Below, one piece after another: positions 6,521-15,415 of a stretch of DNA of 28,122 bases. The stretch lies in assembly GCA_964568805.1 (NCBI GenBank), contig CAZMRW010000060.1, positions 1 through 28,122 on the forward strand. The letters run 5' to 3'. Numbering within the stretch: the first letter of the stretch is position 1; every line of letters begins with the position of its first letter. The DNA comes from CAZMRW01 sp964568805 (GTDB lineage Bacteria; Pseudomonadota; Gammaproteobacteria; Methylococcales; Methylomonadaceae). Position numbers and translations under genes: made by a program. The notes beneath the pieces are model-generated. The model did not search any database, was not told the origin of the DNA, and saw only the letters and a program-made list of their open reading frames with translations.

Positions 6521-8845
6521 ATGAACCCAAGCAATTACCCTGATAACTGGAATGATATAGATACTGCTTTATATTACCGGTCGGTCAAGGTGTTCGCTTC
6601 GGTGCGTAAACTGCTTGGCGTTAAAATGAAGCTCCATGCTGATACCCAGGTTAACCAGGGCGATATATTTTTATTCAATCATTTTTCCCGCTTTGAAACC
6701 TTTATCCCGCAATTTTTAATTTTTGAACAAACCGGCGCTTACAGTTGCGCCATCGCCGCTGGCGAATTCTTTAAAGAAGATAACGTACTCTCCAGATACT
6801 TGAAAAACGTCGGGGTTTTTCCGCATGATCATCCCCGGCTTTTTACCTTGCTTGCCGGACAAGTTTTGCGTGGGCGCAAGGTCATCATCTTCCCCGAAGG
6901 CGGGATGGTCAAGGATCACAGGGTCATGGACAAGCATGGCCAATATAGTATTTATTCACGAATTACCGGAGAGAGGCGCAAGCATCATACCGGCGCTTCG
7001 GTCCTTGCCCAAGGCATTGAAATTTTTAAAGCAATGACTCGTTATGCCTACCAAAACAAGGACCACGACCAATTATTACGCTGGAAAGAGGAACTGCAAC
7101 TCGATAGTCTCGACCAGTTGCTGACGTCGGCGCTAAAACCGACCTTGATCATACCCTCCAATATTACCTTTTATCCGATCCAAACTTCGGAAAATCTGTT
7201 ATTGTCAGGGGTTGAGCTTTTTTCCGATGGCTTGACCCGGCGTCAAACCGAGGAACTGCTCGTCGAAGGCAATATCCTGTTTAAAAATACCGATATGGAT
7301 ATCCGAATGGGCACCCCTATTGACCCGCATAAAGCCTGGAATTGGCGAAGCAATAAACTGATTTCAAACGTTATTACCGAACTTAAGTCGCTGGATGACG
7401 TCTTTTCCATGCAGGAGTCGCCCAAAAACTGGAAACATAGGCTTCTGGGCCACTATCTGATAGATAGCGCCAAAGACACTCGCAATCGGTATATGGAAGA
7501 AATCTATGCGAATGTCACAATCAATTTAAGCCATCTGGCTTCAACACTGATTATGTACTGTATCGAAAATGGCCAGCCCCGGATCGAGCGTCAGCGCTTT
7601 TACACCACGCTTTATATTGCGGTTAAACTGCTGCAGAACAATACCAAAATCAATCTCCACAGAAGCCTGCTTAATCCGGAAGATTACTGCGATTTAAATG
7701 AAGGCGTTAACAAACGTTTTGAACAGTTTATCACCGCATCCAAAAACTCCGGCCTGATTAAAGAGGAGGGACATTGCTTTCTGTTTTTGCCAAAATTGCT
7801 GCAAGAGCATGATTTTGACGAAATCAGGCTGGAAAACCTGATTGCCGTTTATGATAATGAAGCCGAACCGATCGCTGCCGTCCGCACAACGATCATCGAA
7901 GCCATGGCGGAGTGTGAAAAGAACGACCAGCAAAAACTGGCTGCCTGGCTGTTTGAAGATGAATGTCATGATTTGAATTGGGAACTGCATGCCTACACCA
8001 AATCAGAGTTTGAGGAAATCAATGAACATGAAACCGCGACCGCCGATCCTTCACCCTTTTTTCTGCAACCTAAAAAAGATAATGGCATCGGCGTATTGCT
8101 GATTCACGGTCTGCTCGCTAGTCCCGCTGAATTGAAAGACTACGGCGAACACCTCGTCCAGCAGGGATACACGGTAATGGGAGCCAGAATAAACGGACAT
8201 GGTTCTTCTCCTTACGCACTGCGTGATCAATCCTGGCAGGATTGGTACTCATCGGTGCTGAGAGCTTTCAAAATACTCAAGGCTCATTGCGATCGCATCG
8301 TTCTTACCGGATTTTCCACCGGAGGCGCCCTGGCACTCAAGCTGGCATCGGAAAAATATCCGGAAATTATCGGCGTCAGCGCCACCGCCGTCCCATTAAA
8401 ATTCATCAACGCGTCATACATGCTGGTCCCTTTGCTGCATGGCACCAACAAACTGGTTGATTGGGTTTCATCCTATGAGGGCATCAAGTCTTTTATTGAA
8501 AATATTTCCGAACATCCCGCCATCAATTATCGGCATGTGCCGGTTAGAGCCTTGTATGAATTAAGATTGCTGATTCAGCATATGGATGAAGTCCTGCCAA
8601 AAATTGATGTTCCCGTTCTAATCATGCATGGTGATAATGACCCCGTCGTTTCCATCAAAAGTGCTCCGGAGGTCATGAGCAAACTCGGAAGCCAAAATAA
8701 ACAGCTCAGGATTATTGCATCAAACCGTCATGGTATCTTGATGGAGAATATCGGTGGAACCTGGAGCATTAATGATGAATTTATTCAAAGCTGTGTTCAT
8801 GAAACGAATAAGGTTAATGCCAGTCGAAGCTATGCCCATCGATAA
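6521..8845 (+). CDS. Fused PlsC-like acyltransferase and alpha/beta hydrolase
   Basis: This 774-residue protein joins two lipid enzymes. Residues about 35-290 resemble the glycerolipid acyltransferases (PlsC/GPAT): block I NHFSRFETF (N53-H54 to E59) and block III FPEGG (124-128). Block I is H-x4-E rather than the usual H-x4-D. Residues about 290-500 are helical and unassigned. Residues about 523-770 form an alpha/beta hydrolase of the monoacylglycerol-lipase/carboxylesterase type: oxyanion LLIHGL (H529), nucleophile elbow GFSTGG (S599), acid D707 in GDNDP, and H737. Such an enzyme could acylate and deacylate glycerolipids, or transfer acyl groups between them. It lies 9 bases after mlaA and 26 bases before the thiolase. 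Substrates are inferred only from the families. No signal peptide is seen, so it is probably cytoplasmic or peripheral to the inner membrane. Confidence 0.88.
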   Translation: MNPSNYPDNWNDIDTALYYRSVKVFASVRKLLGVKMKLHADTQVNQGDIFLFNHFSRFETFIPQFLIFEQTGAYSCAIAAGEFFKEDNVLSRYLKNVGVFPHDHPRLFTLLAGQVLRGRKVIIFPEGGMVKDHRVMDKHGQYSIYSRITGERRKHHTGASVLAQGIEIFKAMTRYAYQNKDHDQLLRWKEELQLDSLDQLLTSALKPTLIIPSNITFYPIQTSENLLLSGVELFSDGLTRRQTEELLVEGNILFKNTDMDIRMGTPIDPHKAWNWRSNKLISNVITELKSLDDVFSMQESPKNWKHRLLGHYLIDSAKDTRNRYMEEIYANVTINLSHLASTLIMYCIENGQPRIERQRFYTTLYIAVKLLQNNTKINLHRSLLNPEDYCDLNEGVNKRFEQFITASKNSGLIKEEGHCFLFLPKLLQEHDFDEIRLENLIAVYDNEAEPIAAVRTTIIEAMAECEKNDQQKLAAWLFEDECHDLNWELHAYTKSEFEEINEHETATADPSPFFLQPKKDNGIGVLLIHGLLASPAELKDYGEHLVQQGYTVMGARINGHGSSPYALRDQSWQDWYSSVLRAFKILKAHCDRIVLTGFSTGGALALKLASEKYPEIIGVSATAVPLKFINASYMLVPLLHGTNKLVDWVSSYEGIKSFIENISEHPAINYRHVPVRALYELRLLIQHMDEVLPKIDVPVLIMHGDNDPVVSIKSAPEVMSKLGSQNKQLRIIASNRHGILMENIGGTWSINDEFIQSCVHETNKVNASRSYAHR

Positions 8846-8871
8846 TAAGAATATACACAGGAGTAAGGCTT

Positions 8872-10008
8872 ATGAAAAATGTTGTTATAGCAGGATTTTG
8901 CCGATCACCGTTTACTCCGGCCAATAAAGGCCTGCTCAGCAAAATCAGGCCGGACGACTTTGCCGCTCAGGTCGTCAAAGGCCTGATCAGCAAAACCGGA
9001 GTCAATCCTCATGACATTGAAGACCTGATCCTGGGCTGCGCCTTTCCCGAAGGCGAGCAGGGCATGAACGTGGCGCGCTTGATTGTGAATCTGGCAGGGC
9101 TTCCGATTACCGTTGCCGGCACGACAGTCAACCGTTTCTGCGGCTCATCGATGCAGGCCATACACATAGCCGCAGGCGCCATTCAAATGAATGCCGGCGA
9201 GGTATTTATCTGCGCTGGCGTGGAATCGATGACGCGAATTCCCATGGGCGGTTACAATTACATGCCGAATCCGGTTTTGTATCAAAACTTTCCCCAGGCC
9301 TATATCAGCATGGGCGATACCGCCGAAAACCTGGCCCGTCAATATCATATCAGCCGAAGTGAACAGGAAGAATTCTCGCTGTTGAGTCAGCAAAAGGCTT
9401 ATAACGCTCAGCTGCAAAATCTCTTTGTCGATGAAATTATCCCGATAACAACGCCCCAGGGTCCGATCGATCAGGACGGCTGCCTGCGACCCGATTCCAC
9501 AGCCGCGACTCTGGCCCAGTTGTCCCCCGCATTTCAGGCGACTGGCACTGTGACCGCCGGCACGTCATCTCCTTTAACCGACGGCGCAGCGGCTGTGCTG
9601 GTTTGCAGCGAAGACTACGCGGATGCCAATCATCTCAATAAACTGGCGCGCATCAGGTCGATTGCAGTCTCTGCCTGCGCCCCCGAAATCATGGGCATCG
9701 GCCCGGTCTCGGCAACTCACAAAGCCCTAATACGGGCGGGACTCGAACTCGACGATATCGATATCGTCGAACTCAACGAAGCCTTTTCAGCTCAGTCCCT
9801 TGCCGTGTTGAAAGCGATGCCGGTGCCTCTGCACAAGGTAAACCTGGACGGTGGCGCTATTGCGCTGGGCCATCCACTGGGCGCAAGCGGCGCGCGAATT
9901 ACCGGAAAGGCAGCCAGCCTGTTGAGAAGGGAACGTAAACGCTATGCCCTGGCTACACAGTGCATTGGCGGCGGCCAGGGAATTGCGACGATACTGGAGG
10001 CCATCTGA
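8872..10008 (+). CDS. Acetyl-CoA C-acyltransferase (thiolase)
   Basis: The last step of beta-oxidation: 3-ketoacyl-CoA plus CoA gives acetyl-CoA and a shortened acyl-CoA. The 378-residue protein has the complete thiolase signature set: nucleophile C90 in NRFCGSSMQ, H334 in GGAIALGHPLGASGARI, and C364 in QCIGGGQG. Clustering with a hydroxyacyl-CoA dehydrogenase/hydratase and FadE argues for a degradative FadA/FadI-type enzyme rather than a biosynthetic acetoacetyl-CoA thiolase. AGGAG lies upstream of the ATG. Its stop overlaps the start of the next gene by one base (TGATG), showing tight coupling. Confidence 0.94.
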   Translation: MKNVVIAGFCRSPFTPANKGLLSKIRPDDFAAQVVKGLISKTGVNPHDIEDLILGCAFPEGEQGMNVARLIVNLAGLPITVAGTTVNRFCGSSMQAIHIAAGAIQMNAGEVFICAGVESMTRIPMGGYNYMPNPVLYQNFPQAYISMGDTAENLARQYHISRSEQEEFSLLSQQKAYNAQLQNLFVDEIIPITTPQGPIDQDGCLRPDSTAATLAQLSPAFQATGTVTAGTSSPLTDGAAAVLVCSEDYADANHLNKLARIRSIAVSACAPEIMGIGPVSATHKALIRAGLELDDIDIVELNEAFSAQSLAVLKAMPVPLHKVNLDGGAIALGHPLGASGARITGKAASLLRRERKRYALATQCIGGGQGIATILEAI

Positions 10009-12332
10009 TGAATATCGAAAAAGTCGCCGTCATCGGCGCCGGTGTAATGGGAGCCAGCATCGCCGCTCATATCAGCAACGCCGGCATTCCGGTGTATTTG
10101 CTGGATATTGTCCCCGAAAATGCCCCCAACCGCAGCATCATCGCCCAGTCTGCGATCGACAAACTGCTTAAGGCTGAACCGGCGCCCTTCATGCATCAAA
10201 ATAGTGCCCGCCTGATCACTCCGGGTAATATCGAAGATCATCTGCCATGGCTTGCTGATGTCGACTGGGTGATCGAAGCGGTGCTGGAACAGCCGCACAT
10301 AAAAAAAACGCTTTATCAGAAACTGGAAACCGTCTGTCGTGAAGATTGCCTGATTTCATCCAACACCTCTACCTTGCCTCTTGGCTTATTGGTAGAGGGT
10401 CTGTCGGAAAGTTTCAGAAAGCGTTTCATGATTACCCATTTTTTTAACCCGCCGCGCTACATGCGTCTCCTGGAACTGGTTTCGGGCGCAGAAACCCGTC
10501 CCGAACTGGTCGCGGCGGTGAACCGCTTTGCCGATATCAAGTTAGGCAAAAGCGGCGTCATCTGTAAAGATACCCCCGGATTTATCGGTAACCGTATCGG
10601 AATTTACTGGCTGCTATGCGGCCTGCATGAGGCGATTGAATTAGGCTTGACCGTTGAGCAAGCCGATGCGGCGATTTCGATGCCCTTCGGCATCCCAAAA
10701 ACCGGCATCTTCGGACTGCTCGATCTGGTAGGACTGGATCTGATTCCTCATATTCTGGCCAGCATGACGCGGGCGCTGCCCAAAAAAGATGCTTTTCACC
10801 AGGTCAGCGAACTGCCTCAAATCGTTCAAAACATGATCGATGACGGCTATATCGGCAGAAAAGGCAAAGGCGGTTTTTATCGCCTTAACAAGGTCGACGG
10901 CGCCCGCGTCAAAGAATGCGTCAATCTCGGCACCGGCGACTATGCACAGAGCGAAAAGCCGGATCTGAGCGTGCTTCTCGCGGCCCAAAAAGAAGGATTC
11001 CAGGCGTTGTTATCAAGCCCTGATCTTGGCGCCTTCTATGCCTGGCGAGTAATGTCGAAAACGCTGTGTTACGCCGCCGGTCTGGTGCCTGAAATCAGCG
11101 ACGATATCGTTGCAATCGATGCGGCAATGCGGGACGGTTATAACTGGAAATACGGCCCATTTGAATTGCTCGATCAAATAGGCATCGCCTGGTTCGTCGA
11201 TAAAGTTCAATCCGAAAATCTGACATTACCTTTACCGCCTTTGCTGGTAATGAAACAGCCATTATACAAAGCGGTTGCCGGGAAATTGAATTCACTTAAT
11301 CTGGCTGGCGACTATCGCCCGGTCCCCAGAGCCGAAGGCATCCGGTTGCTGTCGGATGTCAAATTGCAGGGGCCTCCGGTGCTGCACAATGCCTCAGCGA
11401 GTCTGTGGGATACCGGTGACGGTATTGCCTGCCTGGAATTTCACAGCAAGATGAATACGCTCGACATGGAGATCATGGACCTGATCCGGCAAAGCATCGA
11501 TAAGGTCAGCAGCGAGTTTAACGCACTCGTCATTCATAATGAAGGCGAAAATTTCTCTGCAGGCGCCAATCTCGGACTTTTGATGCACGCCATCCATCAC
11601 CGCGACTGGGCCGGTGTCGAACAACTTATCAAGACCGGACAGCAAACCTACCAGGCATTAAAATATGCTCCCTTTCCGGTTGTCGCCGCGCCTACCGGCC
11701 TGGCCCTCGGCGGGGGCTGCGAAATCCTGCTGCACTGCGATGCGATTCAGGCCCATGCCGAACTTTATACAGGCCTGGTCGAAGTCGGCGTCGGCTTGAT
11801 TCCGGGCTGGGGCGGCTGCAAGGAATATCTCGGCCGCTGGCTGGCTCTGCCCAAACGGCCCGGCGGCCCGATCCCGCCGATCGTCAAAGCCTTTCAGACC
11901 ATCAGCATGGCCACGGTGTCAAAATCGGCGGTCGATGCGAAGGAACTTCTGTTTTTAGGCAAGACCGACGGCATTACAATGAACAAATACCGTCTGCTCG
12001 CCGACGCCAGAGCCAAGGCTTTGTCGCTTGCCGAAAATTACGCCGCACCCAAGCCTTCTGTTTATCCGCTGCCCGGCAAAACTGCGAAAATTTTGCTAAT
12101 GATGGGCGTCAAAGCCTATCGATTGCTCGGCAAAGCCACCGAATACGATGTCGAGGTGCTGGGACGACTGGCCTCCGTACTCAGCGGCGGCGACTGCGAC
12201 ATGACTCAGCCCTTGACCGAAGACGACATACTGGCGCTGGAATGCGAAGCTTTCGTGGAACTGGTCAAACAACCGGGCACGCTGGCGAGGCTGGACCACA
12301 TGTTGAAAACAGGCAAGCCTTTAAGGAATTGA
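10008..12332 (+). CDS. Bifunctional 3-hydroxyacyl-CoA dehydrogenase / enoyl-CoA hydratase
   Basis: It catalyses the two middle steps of beta-oxidation. Of 774 residues, the N-terminal half is the NAD-dependent dehydrogenase: Rossmann motif VAVIGAGVMGASIA (GAGVMG at 10-15), SSNTSTL at 117-123, and catalytic H144 in THFFNPPRYMRL. The C-terminal part (from about 465) is a crotonase-fold hydratase with oxyanion-loop FSAGANL and the two catalytic Glu residues E572 (GGGCEI) and E592 (GLVEVGVGLIPGWGG), 20 residues apart as in classical hydratases. The order dehydrogenase-then-hydratase is the reverse of E. coli FadB/FadJ and matches the Bacillus FadN arrangement, so I give no symbol. The start at 10008 overlaps the thiolase stop. 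An upstream in-frame start at 9960 lies inside the thiolase and is unlikely. Confidence 0.94.
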   Translation: MNIEKVAVIGAGVMGASIAAHISNAGIPVYLLDIVPENAPNRSIIAQSAIDKLLKAEPAPFMHQNSARLITPGNIEDHLPWLADVDWVIEAVLEQPHIKKTLYQKLETVCREDCLISSNTSTLPLGLLVEGLSESFRKRFMITHFFNPPRYMRLLELVSGAETRPELVAAVNRFADIKLGKSGVICKDTPGFIGNRIGIYWLLCGLHEAIELGLTVEQADAAISMPFGIPKTGIFGLLDLVGLDLIPHILASMTRALPKKDAFHQVSELPQIVQNMIDDGYIGRKGKGGFYRLNKVDGARVKECVNLGTGDYAQSEKPDLSVLLAAQKEGFQALLSSPDLGAFYAWRVMSKTLCYAAGLVPEISDDIVAIDAAMRDGYNWKYGPFELLDQIGIAWFVDKVQSENLTLPLPPLLVMKQPLYKAVAGKLNSLNLAGDYRPVPRAEGIRLLSDVKLQGPPVLHNASASLWDTGDGIACLEFHSKMNTLDMEIMDLIRQSIDKVSSEFNALVIHNEGENFSAGANLGLLMHAIHHRDWAGVEQLIKTGQQTYQALKYAPFPVVAAPTGLALGGGCEILLHCDAIQAHAELYTGLVEVGVGLIPGWGGCKEYLGRWLALPKRPGGPIPPIVKAFQTISMATVSKSAVDAKELLFLGKTDGITMNKYRLLADARAKALSLAENYAAPKPSVYPLPGKTAKILLMMGVKAYRLLGKATEYDVEVLGRLASVLSGGDCDMTQPLTEDDILALECEAFVELVKQPGTLARLDHMLKTGKPLRN

Positions 12333-12448
12333 AACCTGCAATCAGGACAGGTGGAGTCGCCTTGGAAAATAATAGTACCCAACGTGACGTTCCTTCCCTC
12401 ACCTCAGGCAGATCCAATGGGCGGAGAAAAATATATACTCATCGTGCT

Positions 12449-12523
12449 TCAAAATTCGGCACCTTTATTCCCTCTCCTGCTGGAGAGGGTTAGGGAGAGG
12501 AGATTTGAAAAACCGAATTTTGA
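12449..12523. repeat. REP-like palindromic element with 11-bp terminal inverted repeats
   Basis: The ends TCAAAATTCGG (12449-12459) and CCGAATTTTGA (12513-12523) are perfect inverted repeats. Inside is a hairpin with arms CCCTCTCC (12470-12477) and GGAGAGGG (12482-12489) and loop TGCT, followed by TTAGGGAGAGGAG. The CCCTCTCC...GGAGAGGG core resembles intergenic REP-like repeats I know from many gammaproteobacteria. It lies in the gap between the dehydrogenase/hydratase gene and fadE, where it could terminate or stabilise mRNA; no T-run follows. Confidence 0.65.
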
Positions 12524-12626
12524 TGTGCAAACGCCATAGTTTCACTTGGTGGCTTAGCCGGAAATAAACATTATTCAGGAGCTCAAGGATAAAAAAAGCT
12601 CCTTCGTTATCAACAGGAGAACATCA

Positions 12627-15062
12627 ATGCTCTGGTTACTCGCTCTCATCATCATCGTTGCGGTAGCGTTCTATCGCCGTACTCCATTACTTAAGATCAC
12701 GGCAATCATCGGCGCATTATTGGCCGGCTATATCATCTCACAAGGCCTGACGCCGCTCAGCCAGGGCTTATGGGCCGCCTTTTTGCTGGTATTCATGCCG
12801 TTGAACATGCGCTTCCTGCGGCAAAGGCTGATCAGCCGCCCGATGTTCAAACTGATGAAAGGCGCGCTGCCGACGATGTCGCAAACCGAGAGGGAAGCGC
12901 TTGAAGCAGGCACAACCTGGTGGGATGCCGAACTGTTCTCCGGCAATCCAAACTGGAAGATGCTGGAAGACCTGCCGGCCGCGAAACTGTCGGACGAAGA
13001 ACAAGCCTTTATCGACGGCCCTGTCGAAACCTTATGCTCGATGTTGAACGACTGGGACATCACCCGCAACCGCATGGACCTGCCTGCCGAAGTCTGGGAC
13101 TATATCAAAAAGCTGAAATTCTGTGGCATGATCATTCCCAAACAGTATGGCGGGCTCGAGTTTTCCGAGACCGCCCATTCGGAAGTCGTCATGAAAATTT
13201 CCAGCCGCAGCTCGACGGCCGCCGTGACCGTGATGGTTCCCAACTCGCTGGGACCGGCCAAACTGCTCCTGGCCTATGGCACCGAAGACCAGAAAAACCA
13301 TTATTTGCCGCGGCTGGCTACCGGCGAGGAAATCCCGGCATTCGCGCTAACCGGCCCCCTGGCCGGCAGCGATGCCGGCGCAATGCCCGATTCCGGCGTC
13401 ATCTGTCATGGCGATGTCAACGGCAAGAAAACCCTGGGCATCCGGCTCAACTGGGATAAGAGGTATATCACGCTGGGGCCCGTCGCCACCGTATTAGGTC
13501 TGGCCTTCAAACTCTACGACCCGGACCACCTGATCGGCAACCGGGACAGCCTAGGCATCACCGTCGCGCTGATACCGACGAACACTAAAGGAGTATCCAT
13601 CGGCCGGCGTCATTTCCCTCTCGATTCGGCTTTTCAAAACGGCCCAAACTGGGGCAAGGATGTCTTCATCCCGATGGACTGGATCATCGGCGGCGTTGAG
13701 CAGGCCGGCAACGGCTGGCGTATGCTGATGCAATGCCTCGCCACCGGTCGCGCCATATCGCTGCCCGCGCTCAGTGTCGGCGGCGCCAAATTCACCAGCC
13801 GCAACACCGGCGCCTACGCGCGCATTCGCAAGCAGTTCAATGTCCCGATCGGAGAATTCGAAGGCATCGAAGAACCGCTCGCGCACATGGCCGGCCAGAC
13901 CTATATTCTTGACGCCGCCCGCCTGGTCACCTGCGCGGCGCTGGATCAGGGCGAGAAGCCGTCGGTGATCTCGGCGATCCTGAAATATGAACTGACCGAA
14001 CGCATGCGCAAGGTCATCAACGACGGCATGGACATTCAGGGTGGCTCCGGCATCTGCATGGGCCCCAGAAATTACCTGGGCCGCCTGTATCAGGTCATCC
14101 CGGTCAGCATTACCGTTGAAGGCGCGAATATTCTGACTCGCACGATGATGATCTTCGGCCAGGGCGCGGTCCGCTGCCATCCCTACATTCAGAAAGAAAT
14201 GGCTGCTTTGGGCATGACCGATGCCGACCGGGGGCTTCACGAATTCGAAGCCGTATTGTTTGAACATATCGGCTTTTTCCTGCATAACTTCATGGCCGCC
14301 TTCTGGCTTGGCTTGACCAATGCCCGCTACGCCAAAACACCGGGTAACTTCGCAACCCGGCGTTATTATCGGCAGATCGCCCGGTTCAGCGCCGGTTTCG
14401 CGGTATTGGCCGATATTGCGCTGCTGACATTGGGTGGCGCGCTCAAACGTAAGGAAAGACTATCCGGTCACTTCGCCGATGCCTTGAGCAATCTGTATCT
14501 GTGCTCGTGTGCGCTGAAACATTATCAAAATCAGGGAAAACATGCTGAAGACAAACCGCTGCTGCACTGGGCCTGCCAGCAAACGCTGTACCGGGCGCAA
14601 CAATCGCTTCTCGCGATCTTTTGGAAATTACCGCTGCCCTCTCCCCTTATCTGGCTGCTAAGATGGTTTCTGTTTCCTCTGGGCAAACCCTGCTATCCTC
14701 CCGGAGATCAGCTGGTTCATCAGGTGGCTTCGCTTCTGCTTCACGATTCCCCGGCGCGCGACCGGCTGACTCACGGTATTTATATTAATGATAACCCAGA
14801 CGACGCCACCGGGCGTATTGAAGCCGCCTTTAAAACCGTGCTCTCGGCAGCACCGGTCGAAGCCAAAATCCGGAACGCGCAAAAACAAAAACAACTGGAC
14901 AAAGGCGACCCATCCCAATTGGCATCCGATGCTTTGGAAAAAGGCATTATTACAAAGCAGGAGGCCGACCTGATCGCTCAGGCCGACAAAGCCCGGCTGG
15001 CCGCCATAACGGTCGATGACTTCGGCCCGGAAGAACTGACGGGACGCCAAGCCAAAAGATAA
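12627..15062 (+). CDS. fadE: Membrane-anchored long acyl-CoA dehydrogenase (FadE type)
   Basis: The first oxidation of beta-oxidation, acyl-CoA to trans-2-enoyl-CoA with FAD. At 811 residues it has the length of E. coli FadE (about 814), much longer than ordinary acyl-CoA dehydrogenases. Two N-terminal membrane segments (about 2-16 and 24-60) precede the dehydrogenase domain (about 100-580), which shows AFALTGPLAGSDAGAMPD, the helical MDIQGGSGICMGPRNYLGR, and E498 in SITVEGANILTRTMM as the probable catalytic-base region. The C-terminal helical domain (about 530-800) is the FadE-specific extension. AGGAGA lies seven bases before the ATG. It is separated from the upstream beta-oxidation genes by 294 bases containing a REP-like element, so it may be transcribed partly on its own. 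Electron-transfer partners are not in the window. Confidence 0.95.
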   Translation: MLWLLALIIIVAVAFYRRTPLLKITAIIGALLAGYIISQGLTPLSQGLWAAFLLVFMPLNMRFLRQRLISRPMFKLMKGALPTMSQTEREALEAGTTWWDAELFSGNPNWKMLEDLPAAKLSDEEQAFIDGPVETLCSMLNDWDITRNRMDLPAEVWDYIKKLKFCGMIIPKQYGGLEFSETAHSEVVMKISSRSSTAAVTVMVPNSLGPAKLLLAYGTEDQKNHYLPRLATGEEIPAFALTGPLAGSDAGAMPDSGVICHGDVNGKKTLGIRLNWDKRYITLGPVATVLGLAFKLYDPDHLIGNRDSLGITVALIPTNTKGVSIGRRHFPLDSAFQNGPNWGKDVFIPMDWIIGGVEQAGNGWRMLMQCLATGRAISLPALSVGGAKFTSRNTGAYARIRKQFNVPIGEFEGIEEPLAHMAGQTYILDAARLVTCAALDQGEKPSVISAILKYELTERMRKVINDGMDIQGGSGICMGPRNYLGRLYQVIPVSITVEGANILTRTMMIFGQGAVRCHPYIQKEMAALGMTDADRGLHEFEAVLFEHIGFFLHNFMAAFWLGLTNARYAKTPGNFATRRYYRQIARFSAGFAVLADIALLTLGGALKRKERLSGHFADALSNLYLCSCALKHYQNQGKHAEDKPLLHWACQQTLYRAQQSLLAIFWKLPLPSPLIWLLRWFLFPLGKPCYPPGDQLVHQVASLLLHDSPARDRLTHGIYINDNPDDATGRIEAAFKTVLSAAPVEAKIRNAQKQKQLDKGDPSQLASDALEKGIITKQEADLIAQADKARLAAITVDDFGPEELTGRQAKR

Positions 15063-15110
15063 ACTGTAAAAATCTGAATCGATCTTACATATTGTGAGAA
15101 ATATTAAAAG

Positions 15111-15168
15111 GAGAGGTTCACAAAACCCTGGCTTATTTATGCCTGAAATGCCGGGGTTCTTACCTCTC
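15111..15168. terminator. Long imperfect hairpin, possible bidirectional terminator
   Basis: Outer arms GAGAGGT (15111-15117) and ACCTCTC (15162-15168) are perfect, and inner arms AACCCTGGC (15124-15132) and GCCGGGGTT (15150-15158) match with one G-T pair. It sits 48 bases after the fadE stop, between convergent genes. There is no strong T-run on either side, so intrinsic termination is uncertain. Confidence 0.35.
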
Positions 15169-15253
15169 AACCTCGCCTCGTACCGGTCAGCGCATGTTGC
15201 CCCGACGATTCCTTTTTAGAGAGTTTCCGATTATCCGCATCATCAAAACGTTA

Positions 15254-15278
15254 GGGACGAGGTTGTAAACTTTGTCCC
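15254..15278. repeat. Short REP-like hairpin
   Basis: GGGACGAGGTT (15254-15264), loop GTA and AACTTTGTCCC (15268-15278) can pair over all 11 positions as RNA if two G-U pairs are allowed. The GGGAC...GTCCC pattern resembles small intergenic palindromes of gammaproteobacteria. It could be a REP sequence or terminator stem. Confidence 0.4.
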
Positions 15279-15415
15279 GCGAAAGAGTGGAAGCTTACTC
15301 TGGAGTCGGAGGCAGGGAAACGGCCCAGAGTAAAATCAATCGAATCGACCCCATTTGATTGACACCCTTTGATTCGGCTACGCACTTAAGTCCGCAACGA
15401 GCGGGGGCAGACACC

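Larger units (their letters stand above)
15063..15415. other. Convergent intergenic region between fadE and gpmI
   Basis: 353 bases between two convergent genes, with two dyad structures listed separately (15111-15168 and 15254-15278). No open frame here has a believable start. The plus-strand open frame that begins at 15359 runs antisense through gpmI and is rejected. Confidence 0.5.

Noticed and set aside
13551..14285. 244-codon minus-strand open frame inside fadE
   Set aside because: It lies wholly within the strongly supported fadE reading frame and has no recognisable domain; it is an antisense shadow.
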